From: CAYQQR01 sp964420035
GTDB lineage: Bacteria > Bacteroidota > Bacteroidia > Bacteroidales > SM23-62
Direction of reading: 5' to 3'
Length of the DNA: 64,000 bases
NCBI GenBank assembly: GCA_964420035.1
Contig: CAYQQR010000001.1
Location: forward strand, 1 to 64,000
The notes beneath the pieces were generated by a model that did not search any database, was not told the DNA's origin, and saw only the letters and a program-made list of their open reading frames with translations. Position 1 is the stretch's first letter. Each line of letters opens with the position of its first letter. This document shows, in pieces, positions 52,687 to 60,111 of the stretch. Both the position numbers and the translations under genes were made by a program.

Positions 52687-54255
52687 TTAGCGTATAATTT
52701 TTATATCACTTTCCGGCAATTTAATTCTTTTTCCATTGACCCTTGTTTCAACATTATCCTTGTAGGTAATGGTCATCACCAGGTTCCCTTCCCTGTCATA
52801 TTTTTTCCAGTTGCTTTCCCGGATTCCCATAACATAATATTGTTCCTTCCTCAGCTGCTCATTTTCATAATAAAACCGGTGCTTACCATCCGGGAATCCC
52901 TGTATGTAATTGCCTTCGTATTTCAGGTTACCATTCTCATAAAAATGTTTCCATACACCATTTTCCATTCCACTGATATATTTGCCTTTTTCGGTGTGAT
53001 CCCCAACGATATAGATCCATTCTCCTTCTTTCTCTCCATCGATATAGGCCCCTTTAGTCAGGATTTCTCCGTTACGGCTATATTCTGTGGACTGACCGTC
53101 TTCTCTGCCCATTCTATAATATTCTTCCCTTAAAAGGTTTCCGTCATCATAATACCAGTTCCATAATCCGTGGGGCCTCCCCTGGATGTATGCTCCCTTT
53201 TGTTCGATATTGCCATTTTTAAAGTAAAATACCCACTGGCCCGTTCGCTTGTTGTCTTTATATTGCCCTTCGGCCCTGAGTTCTCCACTCAGATAATAAT
53301 CTTTCCAGTTTCCTTCTTTTTTACCCTCCTGGGTCACAATGCCTTCAGATACAACTTTTCCATAATCATTATAAAGGACCGAAGAAATTACTTCTCCTCC
53401 GGCATTGTATCTTCTGTGTACCCCGATGGGAACATCATTCCGGTAAGGACCTGAGTAGATTAGTCTGTCTTCCTCGTCAAATTCATTAAGTATCTCAACC
53501 CCTTCCTGTTCTTCCACTTCATCGGTCATTATCTTTCCGTTTGCATAGCGCATGGCCATCACCAGGGCACCTTTTTCATTGAACTCCTTATACAATCCAT
53601 TCAGCGCACCATCTATATAGCTCATTTCCTTTTTTATCCTTCCATCCGGGTAATATTCCCTCCAGGTACCAATCTTTTGATTCTTCTCATCGTAGCGGTT
53701 GATCTCTTCCTTGCCCGTGATGATGTTGTGGCGGTATTCCAGAACGGTTATGATCCTTCCGTCTCTAGCATATTCCCGGGCTTCTCCGTTTTTGCGCCCA
53801 TTTTCATAAGTAACGGTCTCTTTCAGCGCACCATCCGGATAATAATAGTAGGCCATTCCTTCCCGCTTATCGTTCACGAATAATTCTCTTGATATTACAT
53901 TTCCCCGGTTGTTTGGATCGTTTGTAACACTGTAATCATAGCTAATGGAATACCCGTTCTTCTTTCCGTACATATAACTGATCTTCTTCAGGGTATCCCC
54001 CGTTTCCGAAAAGAATAACCAAATGCTGTCCAGTAAATGATTGTTCCTTTTCCCTTCCGATTTCTTAACTCCGCTTATGTAATAGGTGGTCCAATAACCA
54101 TCCGGCTTTCCATTAACGATCATCCCCTCGCTGGCTACCTGTCCGTTGGGATATTTAAATTGTGTAAAACCATCCGTTAATTGCTCTTCCTGCGCTATCA
54201 GTGAACCCGCGGATAAAACCAATAATATCAATATGTATCGAAAAATCTTTCCCAT
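52687..54255 (-). CDS. Exported YwqK/MORN-like repeat protein
   Basis: A 522-residue protein with a signal peptide (MGKIFRYILILLVLSAGSLIAQ) and more than a dozen tandem repeats of about 22-24 residues. The pattern is G-x-W-x-x-Y-Y-x-x-G-x-x-x-x-E-x-x-Y (WTTYYISGVKKSEGK, WREYYPDGRIKKEMSY, WVFYFKNGNIEQKGAY). These are MORN-like 'toxin-antitoxin YwqK' repeats; despite the database name, no toxin is present. Likely a periplasmic or surface beta-ribbon scaffold. It lies between nadA (8 bp) and ruvB (0 bp). Confidence 0.88.
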   Translation of the reverse strand: MGKIFRYILILLVLSAGSLIAQEEQLTDGFTQFKYPNGQVASEGMIVNGKPDGYWTTYYISGVKKSEGKRNNHLLDSIWLFFSETGDTLKKISYMYGKKNGYSISYDYSVTNDPNNRGNVISRELFVNDKREGMAYYYYPDGALKETVTYENGRKNGEAREYARDGRIITVLEYRHNIITGKEEINRYDEKNQKIGTWREYYPDGRIKKEMSYIDGALNGLYKEFNEKGALVMAMRYANGKIMTDEVEEQEGVEILNEFDEEDRLIYSGPYRNDVPIGVHRRYNAGGEVISSVLYNDYGKVVSEGIVTQEGKKEGNWKDYYLSGELRAEGQYKDNKRTGQWVFYFKNGNIEQKGAYIQGRPHGLWNWYYDDGNLLREEYYRMGREDGQSTEYSRNGEILTKGAYIDGEKEGEWIYIVGDHTEKGKYISGMENGVWKHFYENGNLKYEGNYIQGFPDGKHRFYYENEQLRKEQYYVMGIRESNWKKYDREGNLVMTITYKDNVETRVNGKRIKLPESDIKIIR

Positions 54256-54263
54256 TTTTATTT

Positions 54264-55262
54264 TTATAATCCTAAGCGCTCTGATATTTCCAGCATTCTC
54301 TTGATGGGTTTTTCTGCCCTTATTCTCAGGTTTTCATCTAAAATTACTTCCGGCATTTCATATTTAATACAATTGTATAGTTTTTTTATTGTGATCATTT
54401 TCATGAATTTGCAATCACTGCAGGCACAGGTTAAATCTTTCGGGGGAGCAGGGATATACTCTTTACGCGGATTGGCCTTTCTCATCTGGTGAATAATCCC
54501 GCTTTCAGTGGCGACTATATATTTCTCTGCCGGATCCTCCTTAGTGAATTTTAACAATGAAGAAGTTGATCCAATATGATCCGCCACTAGCAGAACAGGT
54601 TTTTCACATTCCGGGTGTGCAATTATCCTGGCATCTTTATGTTCTTTTTTAAGCTCTAATATACGTTCAAGGGAAAATTCCTCATGTACGTGGCAAGCAC
54701 CAGACCATATAATCATTTTTCTTCCCGTCACACTATTCACATAATTCCCCAGGTTCCGGTCCGGTGCAAAAATTAATTTTTCATCCTTTGGCAGACTTTC
54801 TACAATTTGTGCTGCATTGGATGAAGTACATATTATATCTGAAAGTGCCTTTATTTCAGCTGTGGTATTAACATAGGTCACTACGGTATGACCGGGATAC
54901 TGATCTATGAATTCCTTAAAAGCACCGGCCGGACAGGATTCAGCAAGGGAACACCCTGCATTAATATCAGGTATCAATACTTTTTTATCCGGAGACAATA
55001 TTTTTGCTGTTTCTGCCATGAAGTGTACACCGGCGAATACAATGATCTCTGCTTTGGTTTTTGCCGCTTGTTGTGACAAGGCCAGACTATCTCCCACGAA
55101 ATCAGCTATATCCTGTATTTCCCCTTCCTGATAAAAATGAGCCAGAATGACCGCGTTCTTTTCTTTTTTTAACCAGTTTATCTCCTGTAACATGTCAACA
55201 GAAGAATCAACCGGTATATCGATGAAGCCTTTACGGGCAACTTCTTTTTTATATAATATCAT
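54264..55262 (-). CDS. nadA: Quinolinate synthase
   Basis: Iron-sulfur enzyme of de novo NAD synthesis, condensing iminoaspartate with dihydroxyacetone phosphate. 332 residues. The three cluster cysteines lie in NAGCSLAESCPAG, in the WSGACHVHEEF region and in CACSDCKFMK. Active-site segments AHFYQEGEIQDIADFVGDSL and IAHPECEKPV are present. nadB and nadC are not adjacent. No clear promoter is visible in the AT-rich region upstream. Confidence 0.96.
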   Translation of the reverse strand: MILYKKEVARKGFIDIPVDSSVDMLQEINWLKKEKNAVILAHFYQEGEIQDIADFVGDSLALSQQAAKTKAEIIVFAGVHFMAETAKILSPDKKVLIPDINAGCSLAESCPAGAFKEFIDQYPGHTVVTYVNTTAEIKALSDIICTSSNAAQIVESLPKDEKLIFAPDRNLGNYVNSVTGRKMIIWSGACHVHEEFSLERILELKKEHKDARIIAHPECEKPVLLVADHIGSTSSLLKFTKEDPAEKYIVATESGIIHQMRKANPRKEYIPAPPKDLTCACSDCKFMKMITIKKLYNCIKYEMPEVILDENLRIRAEKPIKRMLEISERLGL

Positions 55263-55672
55263 TTATATTATATATATATTTAATTAATAATGATGTTGTG
55301 CTGTTGATAGTGTTTATTAAATATTGAGGTTTTTCTTGTTTGTTTTGATATTAAGGTTTTCAAAACACAAAATTAACAGTACATTTTATTATTCCTTTTT
55401 GTATTCCAATCAATTACATATTTATCAACATGTTGTTTAAAATAGAAACATCTGATAAATTGCAGAGTTCAAACGAAAAATATCTTTTAATATAATGTTC
55501 GAATATCGATATATTTTTCAAGTCATATTTTTGATCATTAGTATAATTTTTCAGTATCCCGGTAATTAAGGGTCCACACTGAGGTTTTGAAAAGAAATTA
55601 ACAAGTGGTTAACAGGTATTTAAATAAAAGTCAAAGCTTTTTTTGGAATTTAAGACTTTAATATTTATAAAC

Positions 55673-55697
55673 TACCTCGCGGCAGAGCCACGAGGTA
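55673..55697. repeat. Palindrome TACCTCG-N11-CGAGGTA
   Basis: A perfect 7-bp stem (TACCTCG 55673-55679, CGAGGTA 55691-55697) encloses CGGCAGAGCCA. The GGCAGAG loop core recurs, in either orientation, in the neighbouring palindromes and in the copy at 59374-59426. Confidence 0.65.
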
Positions 55698-55720
55698 TTA
55701 ACAAAATTAATACTTCTTCT

Positions 55721-55748
55721 CGAAGCAGAGCTTCGGGGAACTAACCCC
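55721..55748. repeat. Palindrome CGAAG-CAGAG-CTTCG with overlapping GGGG/CCCC stem
   Basis: CGAAG (55721-55725) pairs with CTTCG (55731-55735) around CAGAG. GGGG (55735-55738) can alternatively pair with CCCC (55745-55748), so two exclusive hairpins are possible. Confidence 0.55.
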
Positions 55749-55762
55749 ATAGAGATTAGATA

Positions 55763-55825
55763 TTTAATGGACTACGCGAGCGCGTTCCCTGTAACCCTGC
55801 CGCGGGGTAAGCAAGCACCATTAAA
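55763..55825. repeat. TIR-bordered palindromic repeat, copy 1
   Basis: A 63-bp unit with perfect 8-bp terminal inverted repeats, TTTAATGG (55763-55770) and CCATTAAA (55818-55825). Internally it contains TACGCGAGCGCGTTCCC and CGGGGTAAGC. From 55773 to 55825 it matches 59374-59426 at 48 of 53 positions. No coding capacity; resembles a MITE- or REP-like element. Confidence 0.7.
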
Positions 55826-55867
55826 ATAAACAATTAATCGATGATTGGCTCCGCCGGGTTAAAGGTT

Positions 55868-55887
55868 CCTCGTGGCTTGCCGCGAGG
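55868..55887. repeat. Palindrome CCTCGTGGC-TT-GCCGCGAGG
   Basis: A 9-bp stem with one T-G wobble and a two-base centre; an extra T-A pair extends it. Arms resemble those at 55673-55697 (CCTCG/CGAGG). Confidence 0.6.
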
Positions 55888-55932
55888 AGAGTCAATTATT
55901 TAACTAAATTTGGTTCAATTCTTTTTCGCGTA

Positions 55933-55948
55933 CCGTTCCGGCGGACGG
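55933..55948. repeat. Short palindrome CCGT-N8-ACGG
   Basis: CCGT (55933-55936) and ACGG (55945-55948) enclose TCCGGCGG. A weaker hairpin at the right end of the palindrome cluster. Confidence 0.35.
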
Positions 55949-55966
55949 GAAGAAATGGATTTAATT

Positions 55967-56016
55967 CCCTGGGGTTCAGATCGGTGAAGATGTGTACGGA
56001 GTTATACCCTGGGGTT
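55967..56016 (+). repeat. Direct repeat of CCCTGGGGTT upstream of rpiB
   Basis: CCCTGGGGTT occurs at 55967-55976 and 56007-56016, exactly 40 bp apart (about four helical turns), ending 22 bp before the rpiB ATG. Spacing would place two bound proteins on one face of the DNA. Function unknown. Confidence 0.45.
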
Positions 56017-56038
56017 AGAACCATTTATCATTTTCACT

Positions 56039-56488
56039 ATGAAAGAAAAAATTATAGCAATTGCTTCTGATCATGCCGGCTATGAATTGAAAAATAAAGC
56101 CAGGGAACATTTAGAAAAAAGAGGATGGGAGGTAGATGACCTTGGCAGTTTTAAATATGATCCTGTTGATGACTATCCGGATTTCGCGCATAAAATCGCG
56201 AAATCAATAGAAGAGGGCAAATACAACAGAGGCATATCCCTTTGCGGTACAGGAAACGGGATCAGTATTGTCGCCAACAAGCATCAGGGCATAAGATCCG
56301 CGGTTTGCTGGAACAAAGAAATGGCGGATCTGGCGGTACGTCATAACGATGCAAACATCTGTGCATTACCGGCAAGGTTCCTTAGTGATAAAAAGGCCAT
56401 TGAAATTATTGATGCCTATTTGAATGCTGCATTTGATGGTGGAAGACATGAAAGAAGAATCAAAAAGATACCCATACAAAGCAAATAA
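56039..56488 (+). CDS. rpiB: Ribose 5-phosphate isomerase B
   Basis: Interconverts ribose 5-phosphate and ribulose 5-phosphate. 149 residues of the RpiB/LacAB fold with ASDHAGYELK at the N-terminus, the active-site Cys in SLCGTGNGISI and RHNDANICALPARFL near the end. It follows the palindrome cluster and precedes the Rrf2 gene by 5 bp. Confidence 0.95.
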   Translation: MKEKIIAIASDHAGYELKNKAREHLEKRGWEVDDLGSFKYDPVDDYPDFAHKIAKSIEEGKYNRGISLCGTGNGISIVANKHQGIRSAVCWNKEMADLAVRHNDANICALPARFLSDKKAIEIIDAYLNAAFDGGRHERRIKKIPIQSK

Positions 56489-56493
56489 CAACC

Positions 56494-56925
56494 ATGTTAT
56501 CGAATACATCAAAGTATGCCATTAGAGCGGTAATCTATCTGGCACTGCATGAAGAAGAAAACAAGAAAACAGGCATCAAGCAGATATCCAAAGACCTGGG
56601 CATACCGACACCCTTTCTTGGAAAAATATTGCAGACCCTGGCCAAACAGAAACTTCTTTCATCCACCAAAGGGCCTCATGGAGGCTTTGGTTTGGGGAAA
56701 CCGGCCAATATGATAAGCCTGATGGAAATTGTGGACATCATCGATGGCAGGGATCTTTTCACAAAATGCCTTATAAGCCTTAAGGATTGCAGTGAGGAAA
56801 AAAAATACTGTGCCATACATGATCAATATTCAGAATTGAGAAGTAAACTTCGAAAACTATTTGAAGAAATCAAAATATCCGAACTGGCAACCAATATAAA
56901 AGGAGGGAAGGACATTACTTTATAG
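56494..56925 (+). CDS. Rrf2-family transcriptional regulator
   Basis: A 143-residue winged-helix regulator. The helix-turn-helix spans KYAIRAVIYLALHEE through IPTPFLGKILQTLAKQKLLSSTKGPHGGF. Three cysteines near residues 91-110 (KCLISLKDCSEEKKYC) correspond to the iron-sulfur ligand region of IscR/NsrR-type members, so redox or NO sensing is plausible. The 3' end overlaps the convergent vanZ gene by 11 bp. Confidence 0.92.
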   Translation: MLSNTSKYAIRAVIYLALHEEENKKTGIKQISKDLGIPTPFLGKILQTLAKQKLLSSTKGPHGGFGLGKPANMISLMEIVDIIDGRDLFTKCLISLKDCSEEKKYCAIHDQYSELRSKLRKLFEEIKISELATNIKGGKDITL

Positions 56926-57289
56926 CCCACCGTACAACCAGGGCGGCAATTATTCCGGCTCCATTGATAAGGGCATCTGTGATACTTGCCGTACGGTAAT
57001 CTGTAAACCATAGTTGTAATAATTCCATTAAACAGCCATAGCTGAATAAAAGCAAAAAGGCAAAAAAGAAGACAACAGGACCTGAATTCTTGTTGTGGAA
57101 ACTTATTTCTCTCAAAAAAATAAGGGTAAGCAGCAAATAAGAGATGGCATGGATCCATTTATCCATATAAGGAATTGGAAATTTGAATTGGCTGTTGGGA
57201 TATCCACCATACAGGCTGCCCAGAAGAATAAGCAAGGCAAAAAGAACAGAACCCAGGTAATAACGGTGTACTAACTTCAAAACATTCAT
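56915..57289 (-). CDS. VanZ-family membrane protein
   Basis: A 124-residue protein with four spans and the VanZ pattern: MDKWIHAISYLLLTLIFLREI, FLLLFSYGCLMELLQLWFTDYRTASITDALINGAGIIAALVV (the E-x-x-Q and D-x-x-x-N positions). Named after a teicoplanin-resistance accessory protein, but most members are of unknown function. No resistance genes are nearby. It follows hemW by 17 bp. Confidence 0.88.
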   Translation of the reverse strand: MNVLKLVHRYYLGSVLFALLILLGSLYGGYPNSQFKFPIPYMDKWIHAISYLLLTLIFLREISFHNKNSGPVVFFFAFLLLFSYGCLMELLQLWFTDYRTASITDALINGAGIIAALVVRWAIK

Positions 57290-57306
57290 CGCGTAAAAAT
57301 CATTGT

Positions 57307-58437
57307 TTAAAAGAGTGCCCCGGTAATATAATCAGAAATGAATTTTCCGGTTCGCGATAATCGCAAAACATTATCCTTCAATACCAATTCACCATTTTCA
57401 ATAAATTTCGTGGCCTTTGACACCAATTCATTCTTTGAGTTTTCACCGAATTTTGAAGCGATAAGATCAAGGTTCAGGCCCCATTGGGTTCGAATAGCGG
57501 AAAGAATATAATCTTGTTTTAGTGTTTCCGCGTTATAGTTTTCTTCCTGGTAGAATAAATTACCTTTTTCAATATTTAGCATGTAGCTCTGATTCCCGGG
57601 TGGGTTCCATTGGCGTATCTCTCCGGTAAAAGAATGGGCCGCCGGACCAATACCCAAAAAAGGTTCCAGGCCCCAATAAACAGAATTATGCCTTGAATAA
57701 TATCCTTTTCGTGCAAAATTTGATATTTCGTATTGTTCATATCCATGTTCTTCGCAACGGTCTGTTAATAACGCGAACTGGTCGAGACTATCCTGTTCAG
57801 AGACTTCTGAAATTTTATTCTTTTTCAGCTGTTGGTGGAAAATGGTATTGGCCTCAAAACCCAGGTGGTAAGCAGACAAATGCGGGATCTTTGCATTGAA
57901 GAAAAGGTCAAGTGTATTATCCCATTGTTCAAGATACATATCCGGTAAACCGTAGATGAGATCTATACTGATGTTACGAAATCCGCACAAACGTGAGAGT
58001 TGGATACATTCCAGGGCCCTGGCAGCATTATGGCGCCTGTTCATCTTTTTCAGGTGTTCATCATGAAAGGATTGAACCCCGATGCTAAGACGGTTTATAC
58101 CCGCGTTTTTTATGGCGCACAAATATTCATGGTTAAGATCATCCGGGTTGACCTCCATAGTGATCTCCATGTCTTCATAACCGCCAAATACACCAAGGGC
58201 TTTTTCAACGATGCTTTTGATTTGCTTCGGGGTTAATACAGATGGTGTTCCGCCGCCCAGGTACAGGGTATTCAAGCCGCCTTCTTCAAAGAAATCTTTC
58301 CTCAGTTCAATTTCTTTAACAAGGGCATGAATCATTCTTTCCTTTTGCCTGAGATCTATACTGAAGTGGAAATCACAATAATAACAGGCTTCCCTGCAAA
58401 AAGGAATATGAACATAAAGGGAAGCCATATTGCGCAT
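57307..58437 (-). CDS. hemW: HemW-type radical SAM protein
   Basis: A 376-residue radical SAM protein of the coproporphyrinogen III dehydrogenase-like group. The cluster motif is C14-REA-C18-YY-C21; GGGTPS, EVNPDDL and SIGVQSFHDEHLKKMNRRHNA follow. HemW is a heme chaperone and not the oxidase HemN. Its HemW-type CxxxCxxC lacks HemN's fourth Cys (next residue D). An alternative ATG is three codons downstream. It follows the coiled-coil gene by 3 bp. Confidence 0.92.
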   Translation of the reverse strand: MRNMASLYVHIPFCREACYYCDFHFSIDLRQKERMIHALVKEIELRKDFFEEGGLNTLYLGGGTPSVLTPKQIKSIVEKALGVFGGYEDMEITMEVNPDDLNHEYLCAIKNAGINRLSIGVQSFHDEHLKKMNRRHNAARALECIQLSRLCGFRNISIDLIYGLPDMYLEQWDNTLDLFFNAKIPHLSAYHLGFEANTIFHQQLKKNKISEVSEQDSLDQFALLTDRCEEHGYEQYEISNFARKGYYSRHNSVYWGLEPFLGIGPAAHSFTGEIRQWNPPGNQSYMLNIEKGNLFYQEENYNAETLKQDYILSAIRTQWGLNLDLIASKFGENSKNELVSKATKFIENGELVLKDNVLRLSRTGKFISDYITGALF

Positions 58438-58440
58438 TAA

Positions 58441-59358
58441 CTATTTGAGCAGGAAGGAGGAGGTACCGATAAGGTTGTTTTCAGCATAAAGATTTACGGA
58501 ATAGGAACCTTCGATCAACTGACCGTCATCATCCCAGTAAATACACAGATCCACATCCTGGTTTTCGTAATCTACCTCCCTGCTGGCTGTATACACCATT
58601 TGCTCGTCCAGGTATTCAAAAAGATTAACCCCGGTAGTAAGGATCACACTGTCGGGGCGCATAATGCGCATAAAAATCTCCTTGGTCCCGGGTTGAACAA
58701 TCGCGTTCTCACGCAGGGTGAAACAAACCCGTAATTTTTCAATTTTCCTGACCTTGTCCTTTTCCCTGGAGCGCCTGTTCAGGCCGTCAACCATGATATT
58801 TTTTGCCTGAAGCACGGAAGCCTGTTCCACCATGGAGCTCAGATCTTCCCGTTCTTCCTCCAGTTCCCTGGTTGTTTTTTCCATCACCATCAATTGGGTT
58901 TTGACTTCATAATTTTCAGCCCGAAGCTGTTGGTTGGCAGTATTCAATGAATCGATCTGGACGATATAACTGCGCATAATTTCGCGTAAAGTACCCAGTT
59001 CTTCTTTATACAGGCGGATTTTATAGACATTGTTGGCCCGTATCTTCAACAATTCTTCAATTTTTTCCTGTTCGGCTGCCAGCAGTTTATTGATGCTGTC
59101 GTTCTCGGTCTTCATGGAATCATATTGCACATACATCTGCTTCAATTCCTCTTCCAGCTCTTCTTTTTGATGCTCCAGCTCGACCTTGTACACGGTCAAC
59201 TCCTCCGTTTCTTTTCTTTCCTGCAGATAAACGTAAGTCAGGGCACCAATAGCAAGCGCCAGCACGATGATGGTAAAGACCAGAAACCCGGAGGTTCTTT
59301 TTCCCGGCTTGTTCTGTTGTATGTTCAGGTCCTTTCCCGGACCGGTATTCTCTGCCAT
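58441..59358 (-). CDS. Membrane-anchored coiled-coil protein of unknown function
   Basis: 305 residues. A cytoplasmic basic N-terminus (about 1-22) precedes one span (FLVFTIIVLALAIGALTYVYL). A long coiled coil (about 48-205; EEELKQMYVQYDSMKTENDSI, ERKETEEL) leads to a C-terminal beta-rich domain (about 210-305) with YWDDDGQLIEGSYSVNLY. The C-terminal domain is reminiscent of Bacteroidota chemotaxis or gliding accessory proteins but I cannot name a family. The palindromic repeat at 59374-59426 sits 15 bp upstream of its ATG. Confidence 0.78.
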   Translation of the reverse strand: MAENTGPGKDLNIQQNKPGKRTSGFLVFTIIVLALAIGALTYVYLQERKETEELTVYKVELEHQKEELEEELKQMYVQYDSMKTENDSINKLLAAEQEKIEELLKIRANNVYKIRLYKEELGTLREIMRSYIVQIDSLNTANQQLRAENYEVKTQLMVMEKTTRELEEEREDLSSMVEQASVLQAKNIMVDGLNRRSREKDKVRKIEKLRVCFTLRENAIVQPGTKEIFMRIMRPDSVILTTGVNLFEYLDEQMVYTASREVDYENQDVDLCIYWDDDGQLIEGSYSVNLYAENNLIGTSSFLLK

Positions 59359-59373
59359 AATTGTATTTTGAAT

Positions 59374-59426
59374 TACGCGAGCGCGTTCCCCGTAGCTCTG
59401 CCTCGGGGTAAGCGAGCACCATTAAA
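59374..59426. repeat. TIR-bordered palindromic repeat, copy 2
   Basis: Matches 55773-55825 at 48 of 53 bases, including TACGCGAGCGCGTTCCC and AGCACCATTAAA. The right terminal repeat CCATTAAA is kept; the left has decayed. CCCCG...CGGGG forms a clear stem with loop TAGCTCTGCCT. It occupies the middle of the 132-bp gap before a minus-strand gene. Confidence 0.7.
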
Positions 59427-59490
59427 TTATTTAGATACAAAATTACAATTATTAACAGAATCAGTACCTTAGATATTGTGCAATCCTTAA

Positions 59491-60111
59491 TTATTCGAGT
59501 AATTTCAAACCTTCTGCCGCAGACTCATCCCCGGGGTTGTACAATTGAACTTTCTGAAACAAAACAATAGCCTCGTTTGTTTTCTTCATTTGTAATTTGG
59601 TCCAGGCAAGCAAGATAAGACCATCATAATCAAAGGGATATAGATTAACCACCTTTTGAAGATAAGATTCGGCAAGCTCATACTCTTTGCGTCCGTAATA
59701 AATGCTGCCCAGGCGGTACAACACGATAGAATTATTTGGGGTGATCTCCAGTATTTTGTTGTATTGATCTATCACCAACTCCCAATTACCCATTGCACCG
59801 GCAGGATAAGCTATCCCAAGACGGGGTTCGATGGCAAAAGATCTCAGGTTGATGCAATTATTATAATAGGAAAGCGATTCTGTAAAGAACCCTGCCTGGT
59901 AGCTGAGCCAACCCAGGCGGAGGTTTAATTCATAATGGTCTTCCCCGTATTGTTTTTTTAAAACATTAATGGCTTCAGTATATTTTCCTTCTTTTGCAAG
60001 CCGGTAACTTGAGCTGAAAGCATTGACCAGAACCCGGTGGCTCTGCCCGGCCAAAAGGCCGGGTAATAGGACAAAGTTCAGAGCGATGATTAATTTCCTG
60101 AGATGTTCCAT
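59491..60111 (-). CDS. Exported TPR-repeat protein
   Basis: 206 residues with a signal peptide (MEHLRKLIIALNFVLLPGLLAGQ) and about four tetratricopeptide repeats (NLRLGWLSYQAGFFTESLSYY, SIVLYRLGSIYYGRKEYELAES). No enzyme motif. Its start overlaps the preceding barrel gene by 22 bp, so it belongs to the urea-transporter/M23 operon. The outer-membrane barrel next to it also carries TPR-like helices, suggesting a shared complex. Confidence 0.83.
   Translation of the reverse strand: MEHLRKLIIALNFVLLPGLLAGQSHRVLVNAFSSSYRLAKEGKYTEAINVLKKQYGEDHYELNLRLGWLSYQAGFFTESLSYYNNCINLRSFAIEPRLGIAYPAGAMGNWELVIDQYNKILEITPNNSIVLYRLGSIYYGRKEYELAESYLQKVVNLYPFDYDGLILLAWTKLQMKKTNEAIVLFQKVQLYNPGDESAAEGLKLLE

Larger units (their letters stand above)
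55263..56038. other. Gene-free region with palindrome cluster
   Basis: The longest non-coding stretch in the window, between divergent nadA and rpiB. 55263-55672 is AT-rich with no credible reading frame and no clear RNA fold. 55673-55960 contains at least five GC-rich palindromes, several sharing the loop core GGCAGRG or its complement. Below those lie two copies of CCCTGGGGTT just upstream of rpiB. I see no tRNA, known riboswitch or transposase. Confidence 0.7.

Noticed and set aside
52687..54255. Calling the YwqK-repeat protein an antitoxin
   Set aside because: The database family name suggests it, but no toxin is adjacent, and the protein is exported with MORN-like repeats.
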